From assembly GCA_037444305.1 (NCBI GenBank), contig JBBIMP010000088.1:1-8500 (forward strand): a stretch of DNA of 8,500 bases. Reading direction: 5' to 3'. A program made the translations under genes and the position numbers. The notes beneath the pieces are model-generated. The model did not search any database. It was not told the origin of the DNA and worked only from the letters and a program-made list of their open reading frames with translations. This DNA is from JBBIMP01 sp037444305 (GTDB taxonomy: Bacteria; Acidobacteriota; UBA6911). Positions 1 through 6,219 of this stretch are shown here, piece by piece (positions within the stretch are counted from its first letter, which is position 1; each line of letters opens with the position of its first letter).

Positions 1-183
1 GTTTTTTCTGATGCGGCCGCAAACCATCGAGATCCTCCTTCGGGCGGCTTGTGCTCCGGGGGTGCAAAGCGCGGCCCTGACGGGACGAGATTTGAATGTT
101 GGATCGATCCAGTTGTTCTTATCGGTGCGGAGGCTTGAGAGGATTAGCAGTTTTTTGGGGAGACTAATTGGCGGTGGGGTCGA

Positions 184-219
184 TGGCCTCCCCCCTGAAC
201 CTGATCGGCAGGGAGGCCA
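184..219 (-). terminator. Possible hairpin downstream of the Spy-like gene
   Basis: A perfect 9-bp inverted repeat (184-192 with 211-219) with an 18-base loop begins 29 bases past the stop codon of the Spy-like gene. On the minus strand no T-run follows it, so it is not a textbook intrinsic terminator; it may protect the 3' end or assist Rho-dependent termination. The rest of 1-248 shows no convincing coding sequence on either strand; it contains only a short palindrome at 101-110. Confidence 0.3.
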
Positions 220-248
220 CCGGGCATTATGGCTGGAATCAGCGATGG

Positions 249-785
249 TTACGGTCGCGAACGCATCGGGGCGCCGGCCGGGGGCATGCCCATCCCGCCG
301 AAGCCCGGACCGCGGCGCATCATTCCGCCCCTTCCGCCGGGTCCGAATCTGCCGGGACCGTCGATGAGATTGAACCGCGCCGCCTCATGCGCCGCCGCCT
401 GGAGCTGCAGCGCCGCCTCGAGCGCGCCGAGTGCGGTCTTCTGAGCCGGTGTGAGCTTGGCCTGGGCCTGCACCCTGTAGGTGGCGCACACCCCCTGGAT
501 GTCAGTGTGGAGCGCCTGGATCTGCGCCTGCACGGCGGCCTTGTCGGCCGCATCCTTCATGCTCCGGCGAAGCGTGGCGATCTGGTCCATGTAGGGTTTT
601 GCCGCCTCCAGCGCAAGCTTGTTGACGGCCGCAAGATCCGATACCTGCTGGTCGGACAATCCGAGGTACTCTTTCAGCGCGCCCGCCGCCGGGAATCCCG
701 CCGCGCGTTCAAAAGGCCGGTTCTGCGCCAGCAGCGGGGAGGCGCAAAGCGCGATGATCAATGCCATTCCTGCAATCTTTTTCAT
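249..785 (-). CDS. Secreted Spy/CpxP-like LTXXQ-type periplasmic protein
   Basis: This 178-residue protein has a clear signal peptide: Lys-Lys at 2-3, a hydrophobic core to about 19, and probable cleavage at LLA-Q after residue 20. The mature part is mostly helical and charged. It carries two copies of the short motif of the Spy/CpxP (LTXXQ) superfamily: LGLSDQQ at 41-47 and LTPAQ at 111-115. In that superfamily the motif marks small periplasmic chaperones or metal-stress proteins. A Gly/Met/Arg/Pro-rich tail (143-178, including MMRR and MGMP) is probably disordered and might bind metal; one cysteine (C100) lies in the mature part. The ATG at 785 is chosen because it starts the signal peptide directly and GGAG lies 9 bases upstream. 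It is downstream of, and co-directional with, a two-component system, as cpxP and spy are functionally linked to CpxAR and BaeSR. Overall similarity to Spy is weak, so the chaperone function is inferred. Confidence 0.8.
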   Translation of the reverse strand: MKKIAGMALIIALCASPLLAQNRPFERAAGFPAAGALKEYLGLSDQQVSDLAAVNKLALEAAKPYMDQIATLRRSMKDAADKAAVQAQIQALHTDIQGVCATYRVQAQAKLTPAQKTALGALEAALQLQAAAHEAARFNLIDGPGRFGPGGRGGMMRRGPGFGGMGMPPAGAPMRSRP

Positions 786-873
786 GATCTCATTCTCCGT
801 TTCTTTCGGTTTCGTTTCTGTCTCCTTCTGTCATATAGAACAGGATTGCAGGCAAAACGGCCATTAAATCGAG

Positions 874-900
874 GTTAAACTCTCTTAACGCGACCTTTAC
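874..900 (-). promoter_or_regulatory. Candidate response-regulator binding site upstream of the Spy-like gene
   Basis: On the minus strand this reads GTAAA, six bases, GTTAA, six bases, TTAAC. The first two elements are direct repeats 11 bases apart, about one helical turn, as is usual for OmpR-family regulators, and they resemble the CpxR consensus of two GTAAA units with five bases between. The last two form a perfect inverted repeat (874-878 with 885-889). The site lies about 90-115 bases before the Spy-like start codon. No strong -35/-10 pair can be fixed downstream. Binding by the adjacent regulator is an inference from position and pattern. Confidence 0.35.
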
Positions 901-1186
901 ATGCGGGTCGGGCTTTCGTTGGCCCCTGGGTAAAGAGTTGCCGCGCGTCCCGCAGCGAAGCGAGATTGCAGCAAAGAAAAGCCGTTTTGAAGGGATGCAG
1001 CAAGCGGTCCGGTAAGGCATTCGAGCGGCGCGACCCGTCGCCTGCGCTCCGGGCGCCGTGGACTCCCGGTCGGCAAGCATAGTGGGAGAATAAAGCGCAT
1101 GGCGCTATCCCGGTGAAAATGCCTTCGCGTGCGTATGACACGTTGCGGAGCAGGAGTACAGATTTCTTGAACCAGACTCGGATCGG

Positions 1187-1229
1187 TTCGTGTATTTCGT
1201 GGAATTCGTGGAATTCGTGGAATTCGTGG
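1187..1229. repeat. 9-bp tandem repeat, about 4.8 copies
   Basis: The unit TTCGTGGAA is repeated exactly at 1196-1204, 1205-1213 and 1214-1222. A variant first copy (TTCGTGTAT, 1187-1195) precedes these and a partial last copy (1223-1229) follows. Each junction between full units makes a GAATTC hexamer. It lies 21 bases beyond the response regulator stop codon, in non-coding sequence. The period of 9 would keep a reading frame, but no real gene covers it. It is not a CRISPR: there are no spacers. Confidence 0.9.
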
Positions 1230-1250
1230 CAGAGCTTTTAATGCCCGTCG

Positions 1251-1940
1251 CTACCCGGTGAACTTGTAGCCCAGGCCATGCACGGTGACGATCCACTGCG
1301 GCTGCCGGGGATCGTCTTCCAGCTTCTGGCGAAGCCAGGCGATATGCACGTCCACAGTCCGGGTGTGGGGTGTGGAGGTGTAACCCCAGACCTCCTGCAG
1401 GAGCTTCTCGCGGGAGAGCGTCTCTCCCCGGTGCTCGAGAAAGTAACGCAGCAGCTGAAACTCCTTGGCGGACAGTGTAACCAGCTCGCCCGTGCGGTAG
1501 ACCTCTGTCCGGCGCAGGTCGACGCGCACCTGGCCGAACTGATGGGCCGCGGCCGGGTTCGGGGCCGCGCCGGACCGTCTCAGGAGCGCTTCGACCCGGG
1601 CCAGCAATTCCACCATTTCAAAGGGCTTGGTCATGTAGTCATCGGCGCCGATCTTTAGGCCGAGCACCTTGTCGATGGTCTGGTCCTTGGCCGTCAGCAT
1701 GAGAACCGGCGTCACCACGCCCGCCTGGCGCAGGTCGCGGCACAGGTCGAATCCGTTTCTGCGCGGGAGCATGACATCCAGGATGATGAGGTCATACGCA
1801 CTGCCGGCGGCCTGCTCGTAGCCGTGCTCGCCGTCGGCAGTGGATTCCACGCTGTAGCCCTCGCTCTGGAGGCGGTCGGTGAGGGTCAGCCGCAGGCCCG
1901 GCTCGTCTTCAATCAGCAGAATGGTCTTCGGCATGCTCAT
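1251..1940 (-). CDS. OmpR/PhoB-family response regulator
   Basis: A 229-residue DNA-binding response regulator of ordinary length. The receiver domain covers about 6-121: acidic pocket E11/D12, phosphoacceptor D55 in LIILDVMLP, the conserved T83 and the invariant K105 in TKPF. A short Ala/Pro linker leads to a winged-helix DNA-binding domain at about 136-229, with the ending VHGLGYKF typical of OmpR/PhoB members. The ATG at 1940 is preferred because AGGAG lies about 10 bases upstream and homology begins right after it; the frame stays open 10 codons further up, and a second ATG lies two codons downstream. The start overlaps the 3' end of the kinase gene by 32 bases, implying translational coupling and a cognate pair. 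It is probably phosphorylated by that kinase; the Spy-like gene downstream is a plausible target. Confidence 0.95.
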   Translation of the reverse strand: MSMPKTILLIEDEPGLRLTLTDRLQSEGYSVESTADGEHGYEQAAGSAYDLIILDVMLPRRNGFDLCRDLRQAGVVTPVLMLTAKDQTIDKVLGLKIGADDYMTKPFEMVELLARVEALLRRSGAAPNPAAAHQFGQVRVDLRRTEVYRTGELVTLSAKEFQLLRYFLEHRGETLSREKLLQEVWGYTSTPHTRTVDVHIAWLRQKLEDDPRQPQWIVTVHGLGYKFTG

Positions 1941-3822
1941 TGCCGGATTTCTCCTCACGCGCGGCCGCACCGGGACCGGAGGCGGGCAGGTGAAGCGTGA
2001 AGGCGCTCCCCCTGCCGGGCGCGCTTTTTGCGGTGATCCGGGCGCCCATGGCCTGCAGTGCCGTGCGCGTCAGGCTGAGTCCCAGGCCGCTGCCCTGGAT
2101 CTGGTTGTCCAGTGCCGCGCGGCCCCGGAAGAAGGGTTCGAAGATGTAGGGAAGGTCGGCCGGATCCACTCCCATGCCCCGATCCTCGACCGAGAGCCGA
2201 ACCTCCTTGCCCCGACCCTCGGCGGCCGCCGCGGCGTGGATCCTGATCCAGCGGGCTTCACCGCCGTATTTCAGCGCGTTGTCGATCAGGTCGCGGAGGC
2301 ATTGGGACAATCCGGCCTCGTCAGCCAGGACCGGCGGGAGGTCTGCGGGGATGTCCCTTTCGACGGAAAAGCCCGTATCTTCGATCAAGGGCCGCACTCC
2401 CTCGAGTACGGCATCCACGAGGGGCCCCACCCGGATCTGTCTCAGATCATAGCGGCGCTTGACGCTCCTGCCGGAGGCGTATTGGAGGATCTGCTCCACC
2501 ATGCCCGACAGCCGCCTGCCTTCGGCCCGGATCAGTTTTCCGTACTCCCGGACTCTTTCCGCGGAGCCGGCGATGATGCCGTCGGCGAGGTTGTCCCCGG
2601 CGGAGCGGATCACGGCCAGCGGAGTGCGCAATTCGTGCGATACCCCGGCCACGAACTCCATTTGCAGCCTTGCCAGTTTTTGCGACCGGCGCGTTGCCAG
2701 CACGATCATGACCATCGTCGCGGCCAGCAGCGCCAGTACCCCGAAGACCAGCGCCAGGTTTTTTCGGCGCTGGGCTGCGACCACCTCCTCCAGGCTGCCC
2801 CCGGGATGCCTCACGAAAAGCATCCACGTATCGTTTTCCGCCTCGGGAAGAACCACGAACGCACCGCGAAACCTCCCCTGCCTGGGCGTCGGGCCGCCCC
2901 CCCGCGGCATGCCCATGCGCCGGCGGTCCATGAGTCCCTGGCGGTCGGCGGACGGCGCATCGCTGCCGGTCAGCTGCCCGGCGAGGCGCACCGCGTAATC
3001 CTGGGGATCCCACAGCAGCGGCACGCGGGCGCCGGCATCGGCAAACAGCTCGTCGCCGGCATCTGCCGGCAGGCGGAACAGCGGTTCTTCCCCGGGGGAA
3101 CGGCCGGCTATGCCCACCTGGAAAACCATCCCGTCCGGCCCGCCGAAATGCCTGCCGGCGAGATCCGCGAGGATCTCCCTGCTCAGTGTGTCCCGGCTCA
3201 ACTCCAGCACGAGGTACCCTCTTATGTTTATGGCTGCGCTGAATGGCCTGGGACTCCGGCGCGGATCGAAGGGCTGGTCGAGCGCCAGGATCGGATGGAC
3301 CAGGGCGGGAACCTTGTGCAGCAGCGTCCAGACGAAGGGCCGGAGTTCCGGCGGGAGACGGCGCGGACCGGCGGCCTGCGCGGCCGCCATATTCTGTACG
3401 GGCTCCAGGCCGGCCGGCCAGGGGATCGGTTCCAGGGTGCCTGCCGAGGGATCCAGTTTCCGGAGTTCCGGCGAGGCGCCCGCAGCAGACTCATAAACGT
3501 AGAGGGCGGCGAGGAGTCCCGGATCCGCGGTTGTTTCGGCCCACTCCGCGTGACTTCGCGCCAGCCGCTCGGCGTCCGGTCCTGTTCCGGATGGAAGGGA
3601 CTCCACCGGGAAGGCGGCGCAGAGGCGGAGCAGTTCGGCGTTGAACTCCGTCCGGAACTGCCGCACGGCGTTATCCAGCACGGACTGCAGCCGTTCCCGC
3701 TCTACCTCGCTGAGTTGGCCGCTCCACTGGTACTGAACATAGGCCAGCCCGAGCAGTATGGCCGCCAGAGCCACAAGTCCCAGAACCGAAAAAACGGGGC
3801 GATCCCGCATGAGTCTTTTCAC
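1909..3822 (-). CDS. Membrane-bound sensor histidine kinase
   Basis: This 637-residue transmembrane kinase has a first membrane helix at about 10-31, a large extracytoplasmic sensor region at about 34-355, and a second helix at about 356-377. A HisKA dimerisation domain follows with phosphoacceptor H396 in SHELRTP. The HATPase_c domain has its N box at DLIDNALKYG (N515), G1 box EDRGMG (546-551), F box EPFF and G2 box GSGLGLS (577-583), so all catalytic boxes are intact. No HAMP domain is obvious between helix two and H396 (only about 18 residues). The sensor region matches no named domain I recognise and contains an Arg/Met/Gly-rich stretch (298-310). The start is taken as GTG at 3822; an in-frame ATG at 3852 lacks a ribosome site and would add ten Arg-rich residues. 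It overlaps the response regulator by 32 bases, so the two form a cognate pair. The signal is unknown. Confidence 0.94.
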   Translation of the reverse strand: MKRLMRDRPVFSVLGLVALAAILLGLAYVQYQWSGQLSEVERERLQSVLDNAVRQFRTEFNAELLRLCAAFPVESLPSGTGPDAERLARSHAEWAETTADPGLLAALYVYESAAGASPELRKLDPSAGTLEPIPWPAGLEPVQNMAAAQAAGPRRLPPELRPFVWTLLHKVPALVHPILALDQPFDPRRSPRPFSAAINIRGYLVLELSRDTLSREILADLAGRHFGGPDGMVFQVGIAGRSPGEEPLFRLPADAGDELFADAGARVPLLWDPQDYAVRLAGQLTGSDAPSADRQGLMDRRRMGMPRGGGPTPRQGRFRGAFVVLPEAENDTWMLFVRHPGGSLEEVVAAQRRKNLALVFGVLALLAATMVMIVLATRRSQKLARLQMEFVAGVSHELRTPLAVIRSAGDNLADGIIAGSAERVREYGKLIRAEGRRLSGMVEQILQYASGRSVKRRYDLRQIRVGPLVDAVLEGVRPLIEDTGFSVERDIPADLPPVLADEAGLSQCLRDLIDNALKYGGEARWIRIHAAAAAEGRGKEVRLSVEDRGMGVDPADLPYIFEPFFRGRAALDNQIQGSGLGLSLTRTALQAMGARITAKSAPGRGSAFTLHLPASGPGAAAREEKSGNEHAEDHSAD

Positions 3823-3831
3823 CAGAGTATT

Positions 3832-3836
3832 CTCCT
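3832..3836 (-). promoter_or_regulatory. Ribosome binding site deciding a GTG start for the kinase
   Basis: AGGAG on the minus strand lies 9 bases before GTG at 3822. The upstream in-frame ATG at 3852 is preceded only by a GC-rich stretch with no purine-rich site. The GTG start leaves nine residues before the first membrane helix. A further in-frame ATG at 3810 is possible but its spacing to AGGAG would be about 21 bases. Confidence 0.6.
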
Positions 3837-3950
3837 GGCGCCTCCGTACCATGGGCGCGGGCGGGCGCCTGCCGGCAGGGCGGCCGGTTCAGGCCCGGTC
3901 CGGCAGCCGGGAACCGCCGGTCTCTAATACGGAGAAGGGAATCCGGTCTT

Positions 3951-4197
3951 TCAGATCTTTTTGTGCGCGCGGGCCCCGCCGAGCATCTCGTCCTTCCATT
4001 CGGTCTCGTGGCATTTTCCGGTGCAGAAAGACCTGGAGGGCATGACCAGACCGGCTGCCCTGGAATATCCGCGGCCTGCGTTTTCACCTCCGGCGCGCTC
4101 TCCTCGGGTGGCGCCGGGGGGCCGGTTCCCGGGTACAGGCTGAGAAGAGCAGCAGAGTCGTCAGAACGGCATAAATACCGCGTGTGCATCTCTTCAT
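3951..4197 (-). pseudogene. Frame-disrupted small lipoprotein with a CXXCH haem-binding motif
   Basis: A strong ribosome site (GGAGG, about 5 bases before the ATG at 4197) opens a frame coding for a lipoprotein signal peptide: basic start, hydrophobic core VLTTLLLFSA and lipobox FSAC with Cys at 21. That frame stops after 37 codons (4084) in an Arg-only tail that looks out of frame. Just past a run of six C on the minus strand (4116-4121), a second frame continues naturally with a Pro/Glu/Ala-rich linker (PPAPPEESAPEVKTQAADIP). From about 4025 a third frame reads CTGKCHETEWKDEMLGG and ends at TGA (3951-3953). The CTGKCH motif (codons 4008-4025) is a CXXCH c-type haem attachment site. Two lost bases would turn a single gene of about 82 residues into what is seen. 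It lies 128 bases upstream of the kinase start on the same strand. It could be a true pseudogene or two sequence errors; the reconstruction is inference. Confidence 0.5.
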
Positions 4198-4218
4198 ATC
4201 TTCCTCCTCGGTGGTCCC

Positions 4219-4281
4219 TTATCCGGCCGCCGGCAGTAGAGCCAGGCCGGCGAACAGCAGGATTTTCATCACGAGGTACAT
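4219..4281 (-). CDS. Possible 20-residue hydrophobic mini-ORF
   Basis: Starting at ATG 4281, 20 codons encode a peptide that is almost wholly hydrophobic after MYLVMK (ILLFAGLALLPAAG) and stops at TAA. A second in-frame ATG at 4269 would give 16 residues. It lies between the candidate promoter and the lipoprotein start, 21 bases before the latter, on the same strand. No good ribosome site precedes it. It could be a small membrane peptide, a leader peptide, or chance; I recognise no family. Confidence 0.22.
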   Translation of the reverse strand: MYLVMKILLFAGLALLPAAG

Positions 4282-4320
4282 AAGAGCATTCCAGCCGGGT
4301 CCCGTGAAGCAAAGGGCGGA

Positions 4321-4349
4321 GCTATAGTATCACGACCGACGAGTGTCCA
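4321..4349 (-). promoter_or_regulatory. Candidate sigma-70-type promoter for the lipoprotein-kinase-regulator genes
   Basis: On the minus strand, TGGACA (4344-4349, five of six consensus bases) is separated by exactly 17 bases from TATAGC (4321-4326, four of six). An overlapping alternative -10, TACTAT, has an extended TG element. Predicted transcription would start near 4314, about 117 bases before the lipoprotein start codon. The site lies in the spacer after the PurF-like gene, the expected place for this transcription unit's promoter. Confidence 0.4.
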
Positions 4350-4379
4350 CGAATTGCACGGCTGACGCCGTCTGACTCG

Positions 4380-4399
4380 TTCCGCGTTCTTCCGCGTCC
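4380..4399. repeat. Two-copy 10-bp direct repeat
   Basis: TTCCGCGTTC (4380-4389) is followed directly by TTCCGCGTCC (4390-4399), nine of ten bases the same. It sits in the 178-base spacer between the PurF-like gene and the mini-ORF. The pattern of short TTC-initial units resembles the 9-bp repeat at 1187-1229, though the sequences differ. Two copies alone could be chance. Confidence 0.4.
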
Positions 4400-4459
4400 C
4401 AAGATGTTCGCTGCCCGCATTTCGAAGTCATGCCGGGGTGGCGGATCGAACGGAAGAGG

Positions 4460-5863
4460 TCAGGGCTCCCTTCCGTCCCAGCAGTAGGTGCAGACCTTCT
4501 CCTTCGGCAGGCCGATGGCGGCAATCAGGTCCTGCATCCGCTGGTAGCGGAGCGTGGTGAGGTTCAGCCGCTTCCGGATCCAGTCCTCCATCGAGGCGTA
4601 CTTGTCGCTCTGGGGAAGGGTGTAGTCGGAGGGATCGTCGAGATCCCGTCCTTCCAGCGCCCGGATCGCCTGGCGCGCCGCCAGGTCCATTTCCGAACGC
4701 ATCCTGGAGAAGTTGAGGAACTTGCAGCTGTAGACCAGCGGCGGGCAGGCGGGACGCATGTGGATTTCGAGCGCGCCGACCCGGTACAAGCGTTCTATCG
4801 TGTCCTGCAGCTGCGTGCCCCGTACGAGGGAGTCCTCGCAGAAGAGGATTTTCAATCCGGCGACCAGCTCACGGATCGGAATGAGCTTCATCCTCGCCAC
4901 GAGGTCGCGCACATCCTGCGACTGGGGCATGAAGCTTCGGGCCCAGGTGGGCGTGTATTTCACGAAGGGGCGCTGAAAGGGAATGGAGGCTTCCGCGGCG
5001 TAGCCCAGGCCGTGGCCGATGCCCGAATCCGGGATGCCGGCGACGTAGTCCACCTCGGCGGGAAAGCGCCGGGCCAGGGCCGCCCCGCAGCGGTACCTGG
5101 CCTCCTCGACGTTGATGCCCTGGTAACTCGAGGCGGGATAGCCGTAATAGACCCAGAGAAAGGCGCAGATCTGCATCTTTTCGCCCGGTTCCGCCAGCGT
5201 CTCGCAGCCCTCGGCCGTGACAAGGACGATTTCGCCCGGCCCGAGCTCCCGATCCGTCTCGTACTCGAGGTTCGGGAAAGCGGAGGATTCGAGCGCGATG
5301 GCCATCGCCCCTTCCTTGCGGCCCAGGATCACCGGTGTGCGTCCCAGCAGGTCCCGGGCGGCGTAGATCCCCTTCCGCGTGAGAACGAGCAGGGAGCAGG
5401 AACCCTCGACGGCCTGCAGCGCCAGGCGGATCCCCTCCTCGAAGGTCTCCCCTAGGTTGATCATTGCGGCCATCACTTCCGTGGGATTGACCTCGCCCTG
5501 CCCCATTTCTGCCAGGTGGACCCGGCGGCCGGCAAAAGCCTCGCGCGCGAGAGCGTCGACGTTCTTGATCGCACCCACGGTGACAACGGCGTAGTCGCCC
5601 AGATGGGAGCGGATGAGCACGGGCTGGTCGTCGGTGTCGCTGATTACGCCGATGCCCAGGCGGCCCCGCATCCGGTCGAGGTCCGGATCGAATTTCGACC
5701 GGAACTGGGCGTTTTCGATGTTGTGGATGACCCGGGTGAATCCCTCCGGACCGCAAACCGCCATGCCGCCCCGCTTCGTTCCCAGGTGCGAGTGGTAGTC
5801 GGTTCCATAGTAGAGATCGTGGATGCAATCGGTTTTGGCTGCGACGCCGAAAAAGCCGCTCAT
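4460..5863 (-). CDS. PurF-like amidophosphoribosyltransferase lacking the catalytic cysteine
   Basis: This 467-residue protein resembles glutamine PRPP amidotransferase, first enzyme of purine synthesis, along its whole length. The N-terminal Ntn-hydrolase-like half (1 to about 220) has GIYAARD and PGEIVLV. The C-terminal phosphoribosyltransferase half has IPDSG (277-281) and the PRPP loop ILFCEDSLVRGT (339-350). Cysteines at C233, C373 or C380, and the CTYC pair C458/C461 match the positions of the [4Fe-4S] ligands of Bacillus-type PurF. Unusually, the mature N-terminus is MSGFFG where PurF has CGVFG, so the nucleophilic Cys1 is Ser. The HVRY arginine segment reads VISD, and the usual Asn-Gly of the oxyanion region reads VG. 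Glutamine hydrolysis therefore seems lost; it may use free ammonia or another substrate. The start at 5863 is set by family homology and GGGAG nine bases upstream. It is probably monocistronic. Catalytic role uncertain; family assignment firm. Confidence 0.88.
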   Translation of the reverse strand: MSGFFGVAAKTDCIHDLYYGTDYHSHLGTKRGGMAVCGPEGFTRVIHNIENAQFRSKFDPDLDRMRGRLGIGVISDTDDQPVLIRSHLGDYAVVTVGAIKNVDALAREAFAGRRVHLAEMGQGEVNPTEVMAAMINLGETFEEGIRLALQAVEGSCSLLVLTRKGIYAARDLLGRTPVILGRKEGAMAIALESSAFPNLEYETDRELGPGEIVLVTAEGCETLAEPGEKMQICAFLWVYYGYPASSYQGINVEEARYRCGAALARRFPAEVDYVAGIPDSGIGHGLGYAAEASIPFQRPFVKYTPTWARSFMPQSQDVRDLVARMKLIPIRELVAGLKILFCEDSLVRGTQLQDTIERLYRVGALEIHMRPACPPLVYSCKFLNFSRMRSEMDLAARQAIRALEGRDLDDPSDYTLPQSDKYASMEDWIRKRLNLTTLRYQRMQDLIAAIGLPKEKVCTYCWDGREP

Positions 5864-5960
5864 GACAACCTGCTCCCGTGCTCGTGCGTGTGAATCGGGC
5901 GCGACCGCGGATCGTGCGCGGCCGCTTCCGCCGGCGCGGCCCACCCTGCCGGCCGCGGGC

Positions 5961-5989
5961 ATTATCTTGTCCGGTGCGCGCGTTTGCAA
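5961..5989 (-). promoter_or_regulatory. Sigma-70-type promoter for the PurF-like gene
   Basis: On the minus strand, TTGCAA (5984-5989, four of six consensus bases) is 17 bases from GATAAT (5961-5966, five of six). Transcription would start near 5954, giving a leader of about 90 bases before the ATG at 5863. The element stands out in very GC-rich surroundings. No PurR-type palindromic operator is evident. Confidence 0.55.
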
Positions 5990-6180
5990 GCAGAGTGTTC
6001 GGCCAAGGCTCCCTGCCTTGAGCATCGAAGCACGCGAAGTTCCGGGCTGGAGGCCACTCGGGACGGACTGGAAACGCCAGCCCAAGGAGTTAGTAATTGA
6101 AAAATTGACTGGTCCCGACTGCGGACGGGGGCTTATATTGGGGCCCCGATCGAAGGGATTCTCAGCGGTTCGGCATGAGA

Positions 6181-6219
6181 CCGGGCGCAACCGAGGCCGG
6201 GGCTTCGGTCTGTGCCCGG
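6181..6219 (+). other. Long hairpin in the leader of the M28 peptidase gene
   Basis: Bases 6181-6189 pair with 6211-6219 (9 bp, one G-U). Inside this, 6190-6197 pair with 6202-6209 (8 bp, one G-U), leaving the loop CGGG (6198-6201) and a single bulged C at 6210. The 17-bp stem ends 64 bases before the GTG start and leaves the ribosome site free. No T-run follows, so it is not an intrinsic terminator. It may stabilise the message or bind a regulator; this role is inference. Confidence 0.5.

Larger units (their letters stand above)
786..1250. other. Intergenic region between response regulator and Spy-like gene
   Basis: This 465-base spacer has no convincing gene. The short minus-strand reading frames here (for example within 897-1100 and 790-1080) lack ribosome sites, have biased Arg/Pro composition and resemble no family I know. 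The half next to the Spy-like gene (786-900) is noticeably more AT-rich and should hold its promoter and operator. The half next to the regulator holds a 9-bp tandem repeat. No intrinsic terminator is visible just after the regulator stop codon, so read-through from the kinase-regulator transcript into the Spy-like gene is possible. Confidence 0.6.

Noticed and set aside
897..1100. Short minus-strand frames in the spacer before the Spy-like gene.
   Set aside because: No ribosome site, Arg/Pro-biased composition, and overlapping alternatives in other frames without any family resemblance.
1187..1229. The tandem repeat as a CRISPR array or regulator iteron.
   Set aside because: There are no spacers, the unit is only 9 bp, and no replication or Cas gene is nearby.
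1879..3927. A 682-codon open frame on the plus strand opposite the kinase gene.
   Set aside because: It is antisense to a complete kinase with all catalytic boxes, has Pro/Arg/Gly-rich composition and shows no domain. Long antisense frames are expected in GC-rich DNA.
3671..4312. A 213-codon minus-strand frame spanning the lipoprotein region into the kinase gene.
   Set aside because: Only its middle part (the Pro/Glu-rich linker) looks coding; the ends run out of frame through the lipoprotein signal sequence and the kinase start.
4358..4371. A 5-bp hairpin as terminator of the PurF-like gene.
   Set aside because: The stem is short and no T-run follows on the minus strand.
4430..5455. A 341-codon plus-strand frame opposite the PurF-like gene.
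   Set aside because: It is a shadow of the PurF-like gene, with no ribosome site or known motif.
6000..6180. Small inverted repeats in the divergent spacer as a riboswitch.
   Set aside because: They match no conserved core of a riboswitch class that I know, and they lie upstream of the only -10-like element for the peptidase gene.
5864..6190. Extension of the PurF-like protein by 109 residues to an upstream ATG at 6190.
   Set aside because: The extra residues are not family-like, the sequence crosses a good promoter at 5961-5989, and family homology starts exactly at 5863 behind a ribosome site.
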